Source of the DNA: Gammaproteobacteria bacterium
GTDB lineage: Bacteria; Pseudomonadota; Gammaproteobacteria; Porifericomitales; Porifericomitaceae
Direction of reading: 5' to 3'
Assembly (NCBI GenBank): GCA_028817255.1
Contig: JAPPQA010000147.1
Span: 1-24,172 of the forward strand
DNA length: 24,172 bases
The notes beneath the pieces were generated by a model. The model was not told the origin of the DNA. It was given only the letters and a program-made list of their open reading frames with translations, and made no database searches. Position numbers and translations under genes: made by a program. The number at the start of each line of letters is the position of its first letter. The first letter of the stretch is position 1. This document shows, piece after piece, positions 1 to 7,859 of the stretch.

Positions 1-2535
1 AGGAATTTTTCTCTGGTCCGCCCTGACGCGCAGTTCGCCAACCGCCTGGCGATAGATGAAAAACAAATTCTAAAAAATGTGCGCGCCATTCAGCGAGAAA
101 ACCAACTGGACGAGTGCGAGTCGCTGGACGGCCTGCACTTTTCCGTGGAAATGGAAACCGGCACCGGCAAAACCTACGTTTATCTGCGTACCGTTTATGA
201 GTTGAACAAGGTTTACGGCTTCAAGAAATTCGTCATTGTCGTGCCTTCGGTGGCCATCCGCGAGGGCGTGTTGAAGAATCTGTCCATCACCCACGACCAC
301 CTGCAGAATCTTTATGGCAGGCCGCCGGCGCATTTTTCGGTGTACGACTCAAGGAAGGTTTCGGGGCTGCGGGATTTCGCCCTCAGCGATGCGATTCAGA
401 TTTTGGTCATCAATATTGACTCTTTCGCCAAGGATGCCAATGTCATCAATCGCCATAACGATAAACTGACCGGCGAGAAGCCCATTGATTTCATCCGCCG
501 CGCCCATCCGCTGGTTATTGTGGACGAGCCGCAGAATATGGAAACGGTCAAGCGCAAAAGGGCGATCGAGGAGCTGAACTATCTCTGCACCCTGCGCTAT
601 TCGGCCACCCATGTTCACCACTATAACCGGATTTACAACTTGGACCCGGTGCGGGCGCATGAGTTGGGGCTGGTGAAACAGATTGAAGTGGACTCGGTGC
701 GCGCGGAAAATGATTTCAACGCCGCTTATGTGCGGGTGAAAAGAATCAACGTCCGGGGCCGGCTTTCCGCGTCGCTGGAAATTGACTGCAACACCGCCGC
801 CGGCGTGAAAAGAAAAAAGGTGACCGTCCGCTCCGGCGATGACCTTTATGAGCATTCCGGCCAGCGGGAGATGTACCGCGACGGTTATATCGTGAATGAG
901 ATAGACGCCGAACAAGGGCGGGTCGCCTTTTCCGGCGTCGGGACATTGCGCGTCGGCGAGGCCGCCGGCGGGCTGAGCGACGAGATGATGAAAATCCAGA
1001 TTCGGGAAACCGTCGCCGAGCATTTTAAGCGGGAAAAGAAGTTGCAGGGCAGGGGAATCAAGGTGATTTCCCTGTTCTTTATTGACCGCGTGGCCAACTA
1101 CCGCCGCCACAAGACGGGCGAAAAAGGCAAATTCGCCCGGTGGTTCGAGGCGGTGTATCAAAGAGAGTCCGGCAAAAAAGAATACGCCGGGCTGATTCCG
1201 TTTGCCGTGGACGAGGTGCACAACGGTTATTTTTCCGCCGCCAAAGACCAGTGGAAAGACACCAGCGGCAACACCAAGGCCGACGACGACACTTTCCGCT
1301 TGATTATGAAAGACAAGGAGCGGCTGCTGGACCCGGCTGAGCCGCTGCGGTTTATTTTCAGCCACTCGGCGTTGCGGGAAGGGTGGGACAATCCCAATGT
1401 ATTCCAAATCTGCACGCTGAACGAAACGCAGTCCGAGTTGAAAAAACGGCAGGAAATCGGCCGCGGCATGAGGCTGGCGGTGGACCGAAACGGCAACCGC
1501 GTTCAAGACGCCGCGGTCAATCGCCTGACCGTGATCGCCAACGAAAGTTACGAGGATTTTGCGCGCCAGCTGCAAAATGAAATTGAGCAGGAGTGCGGCG
1601 TGGATTTTGGCGATAAAATCAAGAACAAGCGCCAGCGGCGCGAGGTCAAGTACCGCAAGGGGTTTCAGTTGGACGAAAACTTCAAGGCGCTGTGGGACCG
1701 GATTAAGTACCGCACCACTTACCGGGTGGAATACGACACCGCTACGTTGATTGACAAGGCAGCGCAGGCGGTGAAAGACATGGGCAGGGTGGACAAGCCG
1801 TCGTTTCACATTGAAACAGCGGAGATTAGCGTTGATAAAGCCAAGGGCGTTACGCCAATACAGAAGGCGGGCAAGATGGTGCGCGCCGAAGGCGGCGTTG
1901 ATTTTGTCCCCGACATTCTTTCCTATGTGCAGAGCCACGAGCGCGCACGGCTCACGCGCGACACCGTGTATGAAATTCTGCGGCGCTCCGGGCGGCTGGG
2001 CGATGCGCTGAAAAATCCGCAGATGTTTGCGGACAAGGCGACGGATTCCATTGAGGGCGTGCTCGCGGGTTTAATGGAAGACGGAATCAAATACGAAAAA
2101 ATCGGCGCCAAAGAATACGAGTTGCGCCTGTTTGAGGGGTATGAATTTCATCGCAACGATCACACCTTCAAGGTCAGCAGCCCGAAGAAAACCATCAACG
2201 AAGGCTGGATGCCGCTGGATTCGGGCGTGGAACACCAATTCGCCCAGGACTGCGAAAGCCGGGACGACATCGAATTTTATTTCAAACTTCCGCCGTGGTT
2301 CAAAATCAAAACCCCTATCGGCAACTACAACCCCGACTGGGCGCTGATTAAAAAGAACGAAACCGCCATCTACTTCGTTGCCGAAACGAAATCCAAAGAA
2401 CGGGAATTGCGGCCGAGCGAACGCAGGAAAATTAAATTCGGCGCGGCCCACTATCGGCAGTTGGGCATGAATTTCCGGCAGGTGTCTGAGGTCAAGGATC
2501 TGGATTCGCCTGAATATTTCCCTGCAGGGAAGTAG
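1..2535 (+). CDS. Type III restriction endonuclease Res subunit (5' end cut off by window)
   Basis: This is the DNA-translocating and cleaving subunit of a Type III restriction-modification system; in this family it acts with a Mod methyltransferase. The frame is open from base 1, so the GTG at 79 is internal and the true start lies upstream. 844 residues are visible; I estimate some 50-100 are missing. Superfamily-2 helicase motifs are clear: Walker A METGTGKT (nt 151-174) and a DEPQ motif II (nt 523-534). An arginine-rich QEIGRGMR-type motif VI lies near nt 1450-1470. At the C-terminus an NPDW...ETK arrangement (Asp at 2335, Glu at 2383, Lys at 2389) fits the PD-(D/E)xK nuclease core. All core motifs are intact, so the protein is probably active if its N-terminus is complete. 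Its GC is lower than its neighbours (29 of 60 in 421-480), which suggests transfer. No Mod gene is visible here. Confidence 0.93.
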   Translation, partial: RNFSLVRPDAQFANRLAIDEKQILKNVRAIQRENQLDECESLDGLHFSVEMETGTGKTYVYLRTVYELNKVYGFKKFVIVVPSVAIREGVLKNLSITHDHLQNLYGRPPAHFSVYDSRKVSGLRDFALSDAIQILVINIDSFAKDANVINRHNDKLTGEKPIDFIRRAHPLVIVDEPQNMETVKRKRAIEELNYLCTLRYSATHVHHYNRIYNLDPVRAHELGLVKQIEVDSVRAENDFNAAYVRVKRINVRGRLSASLEIDCNTAAGVKRKKVTVRSGDDLYEHSGQREMYRDGYIVNEIDAEQGRVAFSGVGTLRVGEAAGGLSDEMMKIQIRETVAEHFKREKKLQGRGIKVISLFFIDRVANYRRHKTGEKGKFARWFEAVYQRESGKKEYAGLIPFAVDEVHNGYFSAAKDQWKDTSGNTKADDDTFRLIMKDKERLLDPAEPLRFIFSHSALREGWDNPNVFQICTLNETQSELKKRQEIGRGMRLAVDRNGNRVQDAAVNRLTVIANESYEDFARQLQNEIEQECGVDFGDKIKNKRQRREVKYRKGFQLDENFKALWDRIKYRTTYRVEYDTATLIDKAAQAVKDMGRVDKPSFHIETAEISVDKAKGVTPIQKAGKMVRAEGGVDFVPDILSYVQSHERARLTRDTVYEILRRSGRLGDALKNPQMFADKATDSIEGVLAGLMEDGIKYEKIGAKEYELRLFEGYEFHRNDHTFKVSSPKKTINEGWMPLDSGVEHQFAQDCESRDDIEFYFKLPPWFKIKTPIGNYNPDWALIKKNETAIYFVAETKSKERELRPSERRKIKFGAAHYRQLGMNFRQVSEVKDLDSPEYFPAGK

Positions 2536-2598
2536 CGGCGCGAGGGGGCGCCGGCGGCGACTGCCGTCCGTCCGTTATCGCCTGGGGCGGGGTCGGGC

Positions 2599-4137
2599 TC
2601 AGGAGACGCCGGGGGGCGCCCCGGCGAAACTCAGGCCGCCGCGGTCCAGCCGGCGGTAGCCGACGGCCTCGGCGATATGCTCGGTCCCCAGCTGCTCGCG
2701 GCCGGCCAGGTCTGCGATGGTGCGCGCCACGCGCCGCACCCGCTGCAGCGCCCGCAGCGAGAGTTGCAGCCGCTCTACCGCTTGCTCCAGCAGTGCGGAC
2801 GCCTCCGGGCCCAGGGAGCAGTAGCGTTCCACTTCCGCATGTTCCAGCGAGGCGTTGACCTTGCCGGCGCGTCGCAATTGCCGTTCAAAGGCGATGCAGA
2901 CGCGGTCCCGCACCGCGGCGCTGCCTTCGCCGCCCGCTTTCGGGGACAGCACCAGGCCGGGGGCGGGCCGGGCCAGCGCGAGTTGCAGGTCAATCCGGTC
3001 CAGCAGGGGGCCCGAGATTCGCTGCTGGTAGCGGCGCACCTGCTCCAGGTTGCAATGGCAGCGACGCTCCGCATCGCCGAGGAAACCGCAGGGACAGGGG
3101 TTCATGGCGGCCACCAGCTGGAAGCGGGAGGGGAAGGTCACTCGTCCCCCGGCCCGGGCGATCACGATGCGTCCCGATTCCAGCGGTTCGCGCAACACCT
3201 CCAGCACCCGGCGGTCGAATTCCGGCAGTTCGTCCAGGAACAAGACCCCGTGATGGGCCAGCGAGATCTCTCCGGGGCTTGGGATTCGTCCGCCGCCCAC
3301 CAGCGACACGCCGGAGGCGGTATGGTGGGGCGCCCGGAACGGCCTGTTGCCCCAGTCGCGCGGGTCGAAGCCGCCGTGCCCTACCGAGGCCACCATGGCG
3401 GTTTCCCGGGCCTGATCTTCGGTCATCGGGGGCAGCAATCCCCCCAGCCGCTCGGCGAGCATGGTCTTGCCCGTCCCCGGGGGGCCCATGAGCAGCAGGT
3501 TGTGGCGGCCCGCTGCGGCGATTTCCATGGCGCGACGGGCCTGAGGCTGTCCGCATACTTCCGAGAGGTCCCAGTACTTGCGGCTGGCGCGAGTCGGCGC
3601 CGCCGCCGCCGCGGGCGCCAACTCCCGCCGCCCCTGCATGTGTTCGCAGACACGCAGCAGATGCTCCGCCGGCAGTGATTCCACTTCTTTGACCAGGGCC
3701 GCTTCGGCGATGTTGTCGGCCGGCAGGATCAGGCGCCGACCGGCGGCGCGCATCGCCAGGACCGCGGGCAGGATCCCTTGCACCCGGCGCAGTTCGCCGG
3801 TCAGGGCCAATTCCCCCAGCATTTCGTATTCGCGCAAGCGCCCGGCGTCAATCTGGTTGGAGGCGGCCAGGATCCCCAGGGCGATCGCCAAATCGAAACG
3901 GCTGCCCTCCTTGGGCAGGTCGGCCGGCGCCAGGTTGACCGTGATCCGGCGCGGCGGGAAATGGAAGCCGTTATGCAGCAGGGCGCTGCGGACGCGGTCC
4001 TTGCTTTCCCGCACCGTCGTCTCCGGCAGGCCGACGATGGAGAACGCCGGCAGGCCGCCGGCGAGGTGCACCTCGACGGTGATCAGCGGCGCCTGGATGC
4101 CGAGTTGGCCCCGGCTGTAACTGATGGCGACGGTCAT
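2599..4137 (-). CDS. comM: YifB/ComM family AAA+ ATPase (Mg-chelatase-like helicase)
   Basis: ComM is a hexameric helicase that promotes branch migration during natural transformation in other Gammaproteobacteria. The 512-residue length is normal. The N-terminal Lon-protease-like domain (about residues 1-170, with GLPETTVRESKDRVRSAL near 36-53) is followed by an AAA+ core. That core has Walker A GPPGTGKT (218-225), Walker B LFLDE (299-303) and the family signature NPCPCG. A C-terminal Mg-chelatase helical domain begins near residue 410. I chose the ATG at 4137 because family members begin M-x-x-A-x-x-YSR; an in-frame TTG at 4152 is possible and has AGGGAAGG directly before it. The gene converges on the restriction gene with 63 bases between and no recognisable U-tract terminator. 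It is uninterrupted, although comM is a known integration target for resistance islands in Acinetobacter. Confidence 0.95.
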   Translation of the reverse strand: MTVAISYSRGQLGIQAPLITVEVHLAGGLPAFSIVGLPETTVRESKDRVRSALLHNGFHFPPRRITVNLAPADLPKEGSRFDLAIALGILAASNQIDAGRLREYEMLGELALTGELRRVQGILPAVLAMRAAGRRLILPADNIAEAALVKEVESLPAEHLLRVCEHMQGRRELAPAAAAAPTRASRKYWDLSEVCGQPQARRAMEIAAAGRHNLLLMGPPGTGKTMLAERLGGLLPPMTEDQARETAMVASVGHGGFDPRDWGNRPFRAPHHTASGVSLVGGGRIPSPGEISLAHHGVLFLDELPEFDRRVLEVLREPLESGRIVIARAGGRVTFPSRFQLVAAMNPCPCGFLGDAERRCHCNLEQVRRYQQRISGPLLDRIDLQLALARPAPGLVLSPKAGGEGSAAVRDRVCIAFERQLRRAGKVNASLEHAEVERYCSLGPEASALLEQAVERLQLSLRALQRVRRVARTIADLAGREQLGTEHIAEAVGYRRLDRGGLSFAGAPPGVS

Positions 4138-4186
4138 CCCTGGCTTTTGCAACCTTCCCTGGTTTCCGCCGTAGGGCGGGAAGGCG

Positions 4187-4216
4187 ATTATACCCCTGGT
4201 TTCGGACGGCGGCCAA
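4187..4216 (-). promoter_or_regulatory. Putative sigma70 promoter for comM
   Basis: On the minus strand, TTGGCC (4216-4211) is separated by 18 bases from a perfect TATAAT (4192-4187). Transcription would start near 4180, leaving a leader of about 43 bases before the ATG at 4137. The -10 is consensus and the -35 matches 4 of 6. This is a prediction by eye. Confidence 0.45.
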
Positions 4217-4261
4217 GCGGCGCGGCGGCCGGGCGCCTCTCCCGCCGGGTGCGGGTGCGGA

Positions 4262-4291
4262 TTGTCCGGGCTTCGGGGGGCGTGCTATCTT
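4262..4291 (+). promoter_or_regulatory. Putative promoter for msrA
   Basis: TTGTCC (4262-4267) and TATCTT (4286-4291) lie 18 bases apart, each matching 4 of 6 consensus positions. A TG dinucleotide one base before the -10 (TGCTATCTT) gives an extended -10. The start would be near 4298, about 60 bases before the msrA ATG. It diverges from the comM promoter. Confidence 0.35.
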
Positions 4292-4360
4292 TAACGCTGC
4301 GGTTTCGCAACGGGCTGCTGCGTCGTCATGACGGCCGCTGTCGTTGCAGAGGGAGAGAGG

Positions 4361-4888
4361 ATGCGCCGCGCGGAAGACCTTTTGCGGCACAAGGTAACCG
4401 GGCGCCCCCTGCGGCCCCCCTTTCCGGAAGGGTTGCGGAGGGCGGCCTTTGCCATGGGATGTTTCTGGCGCCCGGAGCGGCTCTTTTGGGAACACGGGGT
4501 GTACAACACCGCCGTCGGTTATTGCGGCGGACAGGTCCCGGACCCCGGTTACCGGGAGGTATGCGGCGGCCGCACCGGCCACGCGGAGACGGTGCTGGTC
4601 GTGTTCGACCCGGTCCGGCATTCCTACGCGGAGTTGCTGCGTCTGTTCTGGGAAGGACACGACCCCACACAGGGGATGCGCCAGGGGCCCGACGTGGGGC
4701 CGCAATACCGTTCGGCGATCTTTACCGCTGACGAGGAACAGCGGCGGCAGGCCCTGGAATCGCTGGAAGAGTGTCGCCGCGCGTTGCGCCGCGCCGGGCG
4801 CGGCGACGTGACTACCGAGATCGCGCCGTTGACCGATTTCTACTATGCAGAGGAATACCACCAGCAGTACCTTGCCCGCGGCGCATAG
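4361..4888 (+). CDS. msrA: Peptide-methionine (S)-S-oxide reductase MsrA, lacking the C-terminal resolving cysteines
   Basis: MsrA reduces the S-epimer of methionine sulfoxide in oxidised proteins. The catalytic motif GCFW is present (Cys34), followed by family blocks TAVGYCGG, EVCGGRTGHAE, HDPTQGMRQGPDVGPQYRS and YYAEEYHQQYL. I chose the ATG at 4361 because GGGAGAGAGG lies just before it; an in-frame ATG at 4328 would add 11 residues and has no ribosome site. The predicted protein is 175 residues. It ends right after YHQQYLARGA, whereas E. coli-type enzymes continue with a tail holding two recycling cysteines. Internal cysteines (GYCGG, EVCGG) remain, so regeneration may use one of those, glutathione or another reductant. 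The 3' end overlaps the next gene by 44 bases. Confidence 0.93.
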   Translation: MRRAEDLLRHKVTGRPLRPPFPEGLRRAAFAMGCFWRPERLFWEHGVYNTAVGYCGGQVPDPGYREVCGGRTGHAETVLVVFDPVRHSYAELLRLFWEGHDPTQGMRQGPDVGPQYRSAIFTADEEQRRQALESLEECRRALRRAGRGDVTTEIAPLTDFYYAEEYHQQYLARGA

Positions 4889-5378
4889 CGCGCGGGGAGC
4901 GCGCGGCTGCCGTGTCTGTCGCGGTGCCTGCGTCCCGGCGCCCGCCGCCGGTCCATGCGCCCGCTGGCCCCGGCTCCCGTCCGCCCTGGCGCGGGCGGTT
5001 GCCGCCGTCTTGTTGGCAACGGCAATACTCCTGCCGCCTCCGGTTGTGGCGGACGAGCCGCGGCTGGCGGTAGTGGACATGGAGCGCAAATACCGGCAGC
5101 TTGAGGACGCCCGCGCCGTCTTGAAGCGCCGCCTGGACCGGCTGCGGCGCACCGTAAATGGTCTGCGTCTGGAACGGGAGCGGGCGCGGAAGACGGTGGC
5201 CGTTCTGGGCGAGGGTTACGCCTTGCTGCGCAACCAGCCGTTGCGGGCGGCTTTCTCTACTCAGGACGCGATCCAGCGCGAACAGGACCGGATCGCGGCG
5301 GTAGAGCGGCGCCTGGACTGGGTGGAGTCCCTACTCGACGAGGCGGCTGCCGGCGGCCGGGACGCCGACCAGGGTTGA
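4845..5378 (+). CDS. Unrecognised exported or membrane-anchored coiled-coil protein
   Basis: I do not recognise this family. Read from the ATG at 4845 it has 177 residues. The first 48 or so are rich in Arg, Ala, Pro and Cys (five cysteines). Then comes a hydrophobic segment (about 49-66, VAAVLLATAILLPPP) ending in VVA before DEP, which resembles a signal-peptide cleavage site. The remainder (about 75-165) is highly charged, rich in Leu, Arg and Glu with heptad-like spacing, and predicted coiled coil by eye. The start is uncertain: no good ribosome site precedes 4845, and that start lies inside msrA; a TTG at 4872 is an alternative. The strange cysteine-rich N-terminus may therefore be untranslated. 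The 3' end overlaps the convergent mtaB by 48 bases. It may be cotranscribed with msrA. Confidence 0.6.
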   Translation: MQRNTTSSTLPAAHSARGARGCRVCRGACVPAPAAGPCARWPRLPSALARAVAAVLLATAILLPPPVVADEPRLAVVDMERKYRQLEDARAVLKRRLDRLRRTVNGLRLERERARKTVAVLGEGYALLRNQPLRAAFSTQDAIQREQDRIAAVERRLDWVESLLDEAAAGGRDADQG

Positions 5379-6650
5379 ACCGTCCGCGCCGATAGCGGTC
5401 ATGCGCGCCGCATGGATGCGGTGGGCCAGCTCCTGTCGGCTCTCTTGCCGCACGCGCAGGTAATTGGGAGTGTAGCCGCCGTAGATCGTCGCCGCCCGGG
5501 GCCGTGCGGCGGGCGCGGTTGTCTCCGCCGCCTCCCACAGTACCGGCAACTCGCGATTCAGGAAGCGGCGCAGGAAGTCCAGGCGCAGACGAGAGGCCAG
5601 CGCTTGCAATTCGCGGCTGCGCGCCTTCTTCGCCGTTTCCGGCACCATGGGTCCCATGCGCGCCGCCGCCGTGCCGGGCCGCGCCGAGAAACGGAAGGCA
5701 TGCACCCCGGCGAAGCCCATGCGTTCGATGAATTCCAGCCCCTCCCGCCATTCCCGTTCGCCTTCGCCGGGGAAGCCGACGACGATGTCGGTGGTGATGC
5801 TCATGTCCGGGTGGGCTGCCCGCGCCTGCGCCGCCAGTCGTTCGTAGTCGCGGGTGCGCACGCGGCGCGCCATGCGCTTCAGGATTTTGTCGCTGCCGCT
5901 CTGCAACGGCAGGTGCAGGTGCGGCATCAGCCGCGGCGCCTCGAACAGGCGGAAAAAGTCCTCTGGCAGGTCCCAGGGCTCCAGAGAACCCAGTCGCAGA
6001 CGGGGCAGATCGGTATCTTGCAGGATCGCCCGCACCAGCGTGTCCAGACGGCCGCCGCGCTCCGCGCCGTAACCGGCGGTGTGCACCCCGGTCAACACCA
6101 CCTCGAGGACGCCGCCGGCGACCAGGCGGCGCACTTCGGCCACTGTCTCGGCGGCGGGGCGGCTGCGCTCCGCGCCCCGGGCGACGGTCACGATGCAGTA
6201 GCTGCAACGGTGCCTGCAGCCGTCCTGTATTTTGACGAAGGCCCGGCTGCGGCGCGGGCGCCGCCGGGGCACGGCCGTCTCCGGCAGTGCAGGCGGCACG
6301 GGCGTCATGGCGTCGAATAACGCCAGTGCGGCCGGGACCAGCCGCTCCTTGCCGGCGTTCGGCAACAGCAGGTCCGTCCGGCCGGCCGCCGCGGCCGCGG
6401 CCGGTTCCAGGCTGGCATAGCAACCGCTGGCGACTACCCGCGCCTGCGGTTGGCGGCGTCGGACGCGGCGCAGCAGTTGCCGCGATTTGCGCGCCGCCTC
6501 GCCGGTCACGGCGCAGGTATTGACCACCACCAGTTCGGCTTTTTCGCCGTCATCGGCGATTCGACACCCGCGCTGCCTGAATTCTCCCGCCCAGACCTGC
6601 GCTTCGGCCTCATTCAGGCGGCAGCCCAGGGTTTCCAGCCGAACCCGCAT
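5331..6650 (-). CDS. mtaB: tRNA t6A37 methylthiotransferase MtaB
   Basis: MtaB is a radical-SAM enzyme that converts N6-threonylcarbamoyladenosine at tRNA position 37 to its 2-methylthio form (ms2t6A) using two iron-sulfur clusters. The 439 residues show the family layout. The N-terminal UPF0004 domain has the auxiliary-cluster cysteines Cys10 (TLGCRLNE), Cys46 (VNTCAVT) and Cys77 (SGCYA). The radical-SAM motif CxxxCxxC is at Cys145, Cys149 and Cys152. ITTDIVVGFPGE and HLPLQSGSD are typical blocks, and a TRAM-like RNA-binding domain follows after about residue 375. TLGCRLNEAE rather than a MiaB-type N-terminus favours MtaB over MiaB or RimO. The start is ATG at 6650, with only a weak upstream ribosome site. 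It lies 91 bases after the deacetylase-like gene on the same strand. Confidence 0.93.
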   Translation of the reverse strand: MRVRLETLGCRLNEAEAQVWAGEFRQRGCRIADDGEKAELVVVNTCAVTGEAARKSRQLLRRVRRRQPQARVVASGCYASLEPAAAAAAGRTDLLLPNAGKERLVPAALALFDAMTPVPPALPETAVPRRRPRRSRAFVKIQDGCRHRCSYCIVTVARGAERSRPAAETVAEVRRLVAGGVLEVVLTGVHTAGYGAERGGRLDTLVRAILQDTDLPRLRLGSLEPWDLPEDFFRLFEAPRLMPHLHLPLQSGSDKILKRMARRVRTRDYERLAAQARAAHPDMSITTDIVVGFPGEGEREWREGLEFIERMGFAGVHAFRFSARPGTAAARMGPMVPETAKKARSRELQALASRLRLDFLRRFLNRELPVLWEAAETTAPAARPRAATIYGGYTPNYLRVRQESRQELAHRIHAARMTAIGADGSTLVGVPAAGSRLVE

Positions 6651-6719
6651 CTAAGCCGTCGCGCGGATGTCGCGGGTCGCCGTTCCCCTGGGGAAGGCTG
6701 CCGGCCAGGTACCGCCGGC

Positions 6720-6743
6720 GCGCGGATTGCGGTTGCGCGGATT
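6720..6743. repeat. Short tandem-like direct repeat in the deacetylase-mtaB spacer
   Basis: The 9-mer GCGCGGATT occurs at 6720-6728 and again at 6735-6743, a 15-base period, and the second copy touches the deacetylase stop codon. No function is evident. In a GC-rich spacer it could be chance. Confidence 0.3.
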
Positions 6744-7761
6744 ACGCAAGGTTTGTCGGCGGCGAAGTCCGCGGGGGTATCTCCGGGGCATCCTCCGCGC
6801 CCGCCGTTTCCGGACCGCCGTTGCCGCACATCTCGGCCAAATGGCTGGCCACGCATGCCGGCAGCGCCCGCGGGTGGTAGCCTCCTTCCAGCAGGGAGAG
6901 CACCCGCCCGGCGCAGTGCCGTTCCGCCACCTCCAGGATGCGCCGGCTCATCCAGCCGTAACATTCCGTGCTCAACTCGATGTTGGCCAGGGGGTCGTCG
7001 CGGTGCGCGTCGAAGCCCGCCGACAGCACGATGGCCTCCGGGCGGAAGGCGTTCAGGGCAGGCAGCACCCGTTCGCGGAACGCCTGCCGGTACTCGGCGT
7101 CGCCGCTGCCCGCCGCCATCGGGCAGTTGACCGTCGCGCCGCGGCCGCGGCCATCGCCGGTCTCGTGGGCCGCGCCGGTGCCGGGATAGAAGGGGTATTG
7201 GTGCAGACTGATGTAGAGCACGGACGGATCCTGCTCGAAGCAATGCTGTGTCCCGTTGCCGTGGTGCACGTCCCAGTCCAACACCGCGATTTTGTCCAGG
7301 CCATGCCGTCCCTGCAGGTAGCGAACCAGGATGGCGGCGTTGTTGAACAGGCAGAATCCCATGGCCAGAGCCGTTTCCGCGTGGTGTCCGGGCGGGCGCA
7401 GCAACGCGAAGCCGTTGTCTATCGTCCCGTCCGCCAACCGATCCGCCAACTCCAGCGTCGCCCCCGCGGCCCGCAGTGCCACCTCGTAGGAATTTTTGCA
7501 GATGCGGACATCGGGTACATCCAGAAAAGGCGCTCCGTTGCGGCAGGCATGTTCGGCCCGGCGCACGTAGTCCGGCGCGTGCACGGCGCGCACCCATTCC
7601 TCCTCGCCGCGGCGGGCGGCGAGCTTTCGCAGGCGGGCGAACCAGCTCCTGCCCTGCAATTCTTTCAGGGTCGTCGTCAGTCGCTGGCGCCGTTCCGGGT
7701 GGCCCGCGCCCGTATCGTGTTCCAGAAAAAGCGGGTCGTAGAGAAATCCGGTGGCGGTCAC
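6742..7761 (-). CDS. Histone deacetylase family hydrolase (class II/AcuC/acetylpolyamine amidohydrolase-like)
   Basis: This is a zinc-dependent amidohydrolase that removes acetyl groups from lysine, polyamines or related compounds; the substrate cannot be told from sequence. From the GTG at 7761 it has 339 residues. Active-site blocks are all present: RPPGHHAE (His126-His127), DWDVHHGNGTQ (zinc ligands Asp164 and His166), SAGFDAHRDDP (third ligand Asp251) and LEGGYHP (catalytic Tyr295). The frame is open to 8094, but the upstream part is in the kinase gene and has no family similarity; FLYDPLFLEHDTGAGHPERRQRL is the usual N-terminus. The GTG has a G-rich site seven bases upstream. An in-frame TTG would add about 20 residues. 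It follows the kinase gene by 98 bases, so co-expression is possible. Confidence 0.92.
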   Translation of the reverse strand: MTATGFLYDPLFLEHDTGAGHPERRQRLTTTLKELQGRSWFARLRKLAARRGEEEWVRAVHAPDYVRRAEHACRNGAPFLDVPDVRICKNSYEVALRAAGATLELADRLADGTIDNGFALLRPPGHHAETALAMGFCLFNNAAILVRYLQGRHGLDKIAVLDWDVHHGNGTQHCFEQDPSVLYISLHQYPFYPGTGAAHETGDGRGRGATVNCPMAAGSGDAEYRQAFRERVLPALNAFRPEAIVLSAGFDAHRDDPLANIELSTECYGWMSRRILEVAERHCAGRVLSLLEGGYHPRALPACVASHLAEMCGNGGPETAGAEDAPEIPPRTSPPTNLA

Positions 7762-7859
7762 GGCGTTGCCCCCGGCGCCGTTCCGGGGCGCGTTCTCCGT
7801 CCGGGGCGCCCGCAACGCAAGTGCGGTCGTATGGCCTGTGGCTTGCGCATGGCAGGTCG

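Noticed and set aside
2536..2598. Bidirectional terminator between the restriction gene and comM
   Set aside because: GC-rich short inverted repeats exist, but none has a stem above about 4 bp with an A- or T-tract.
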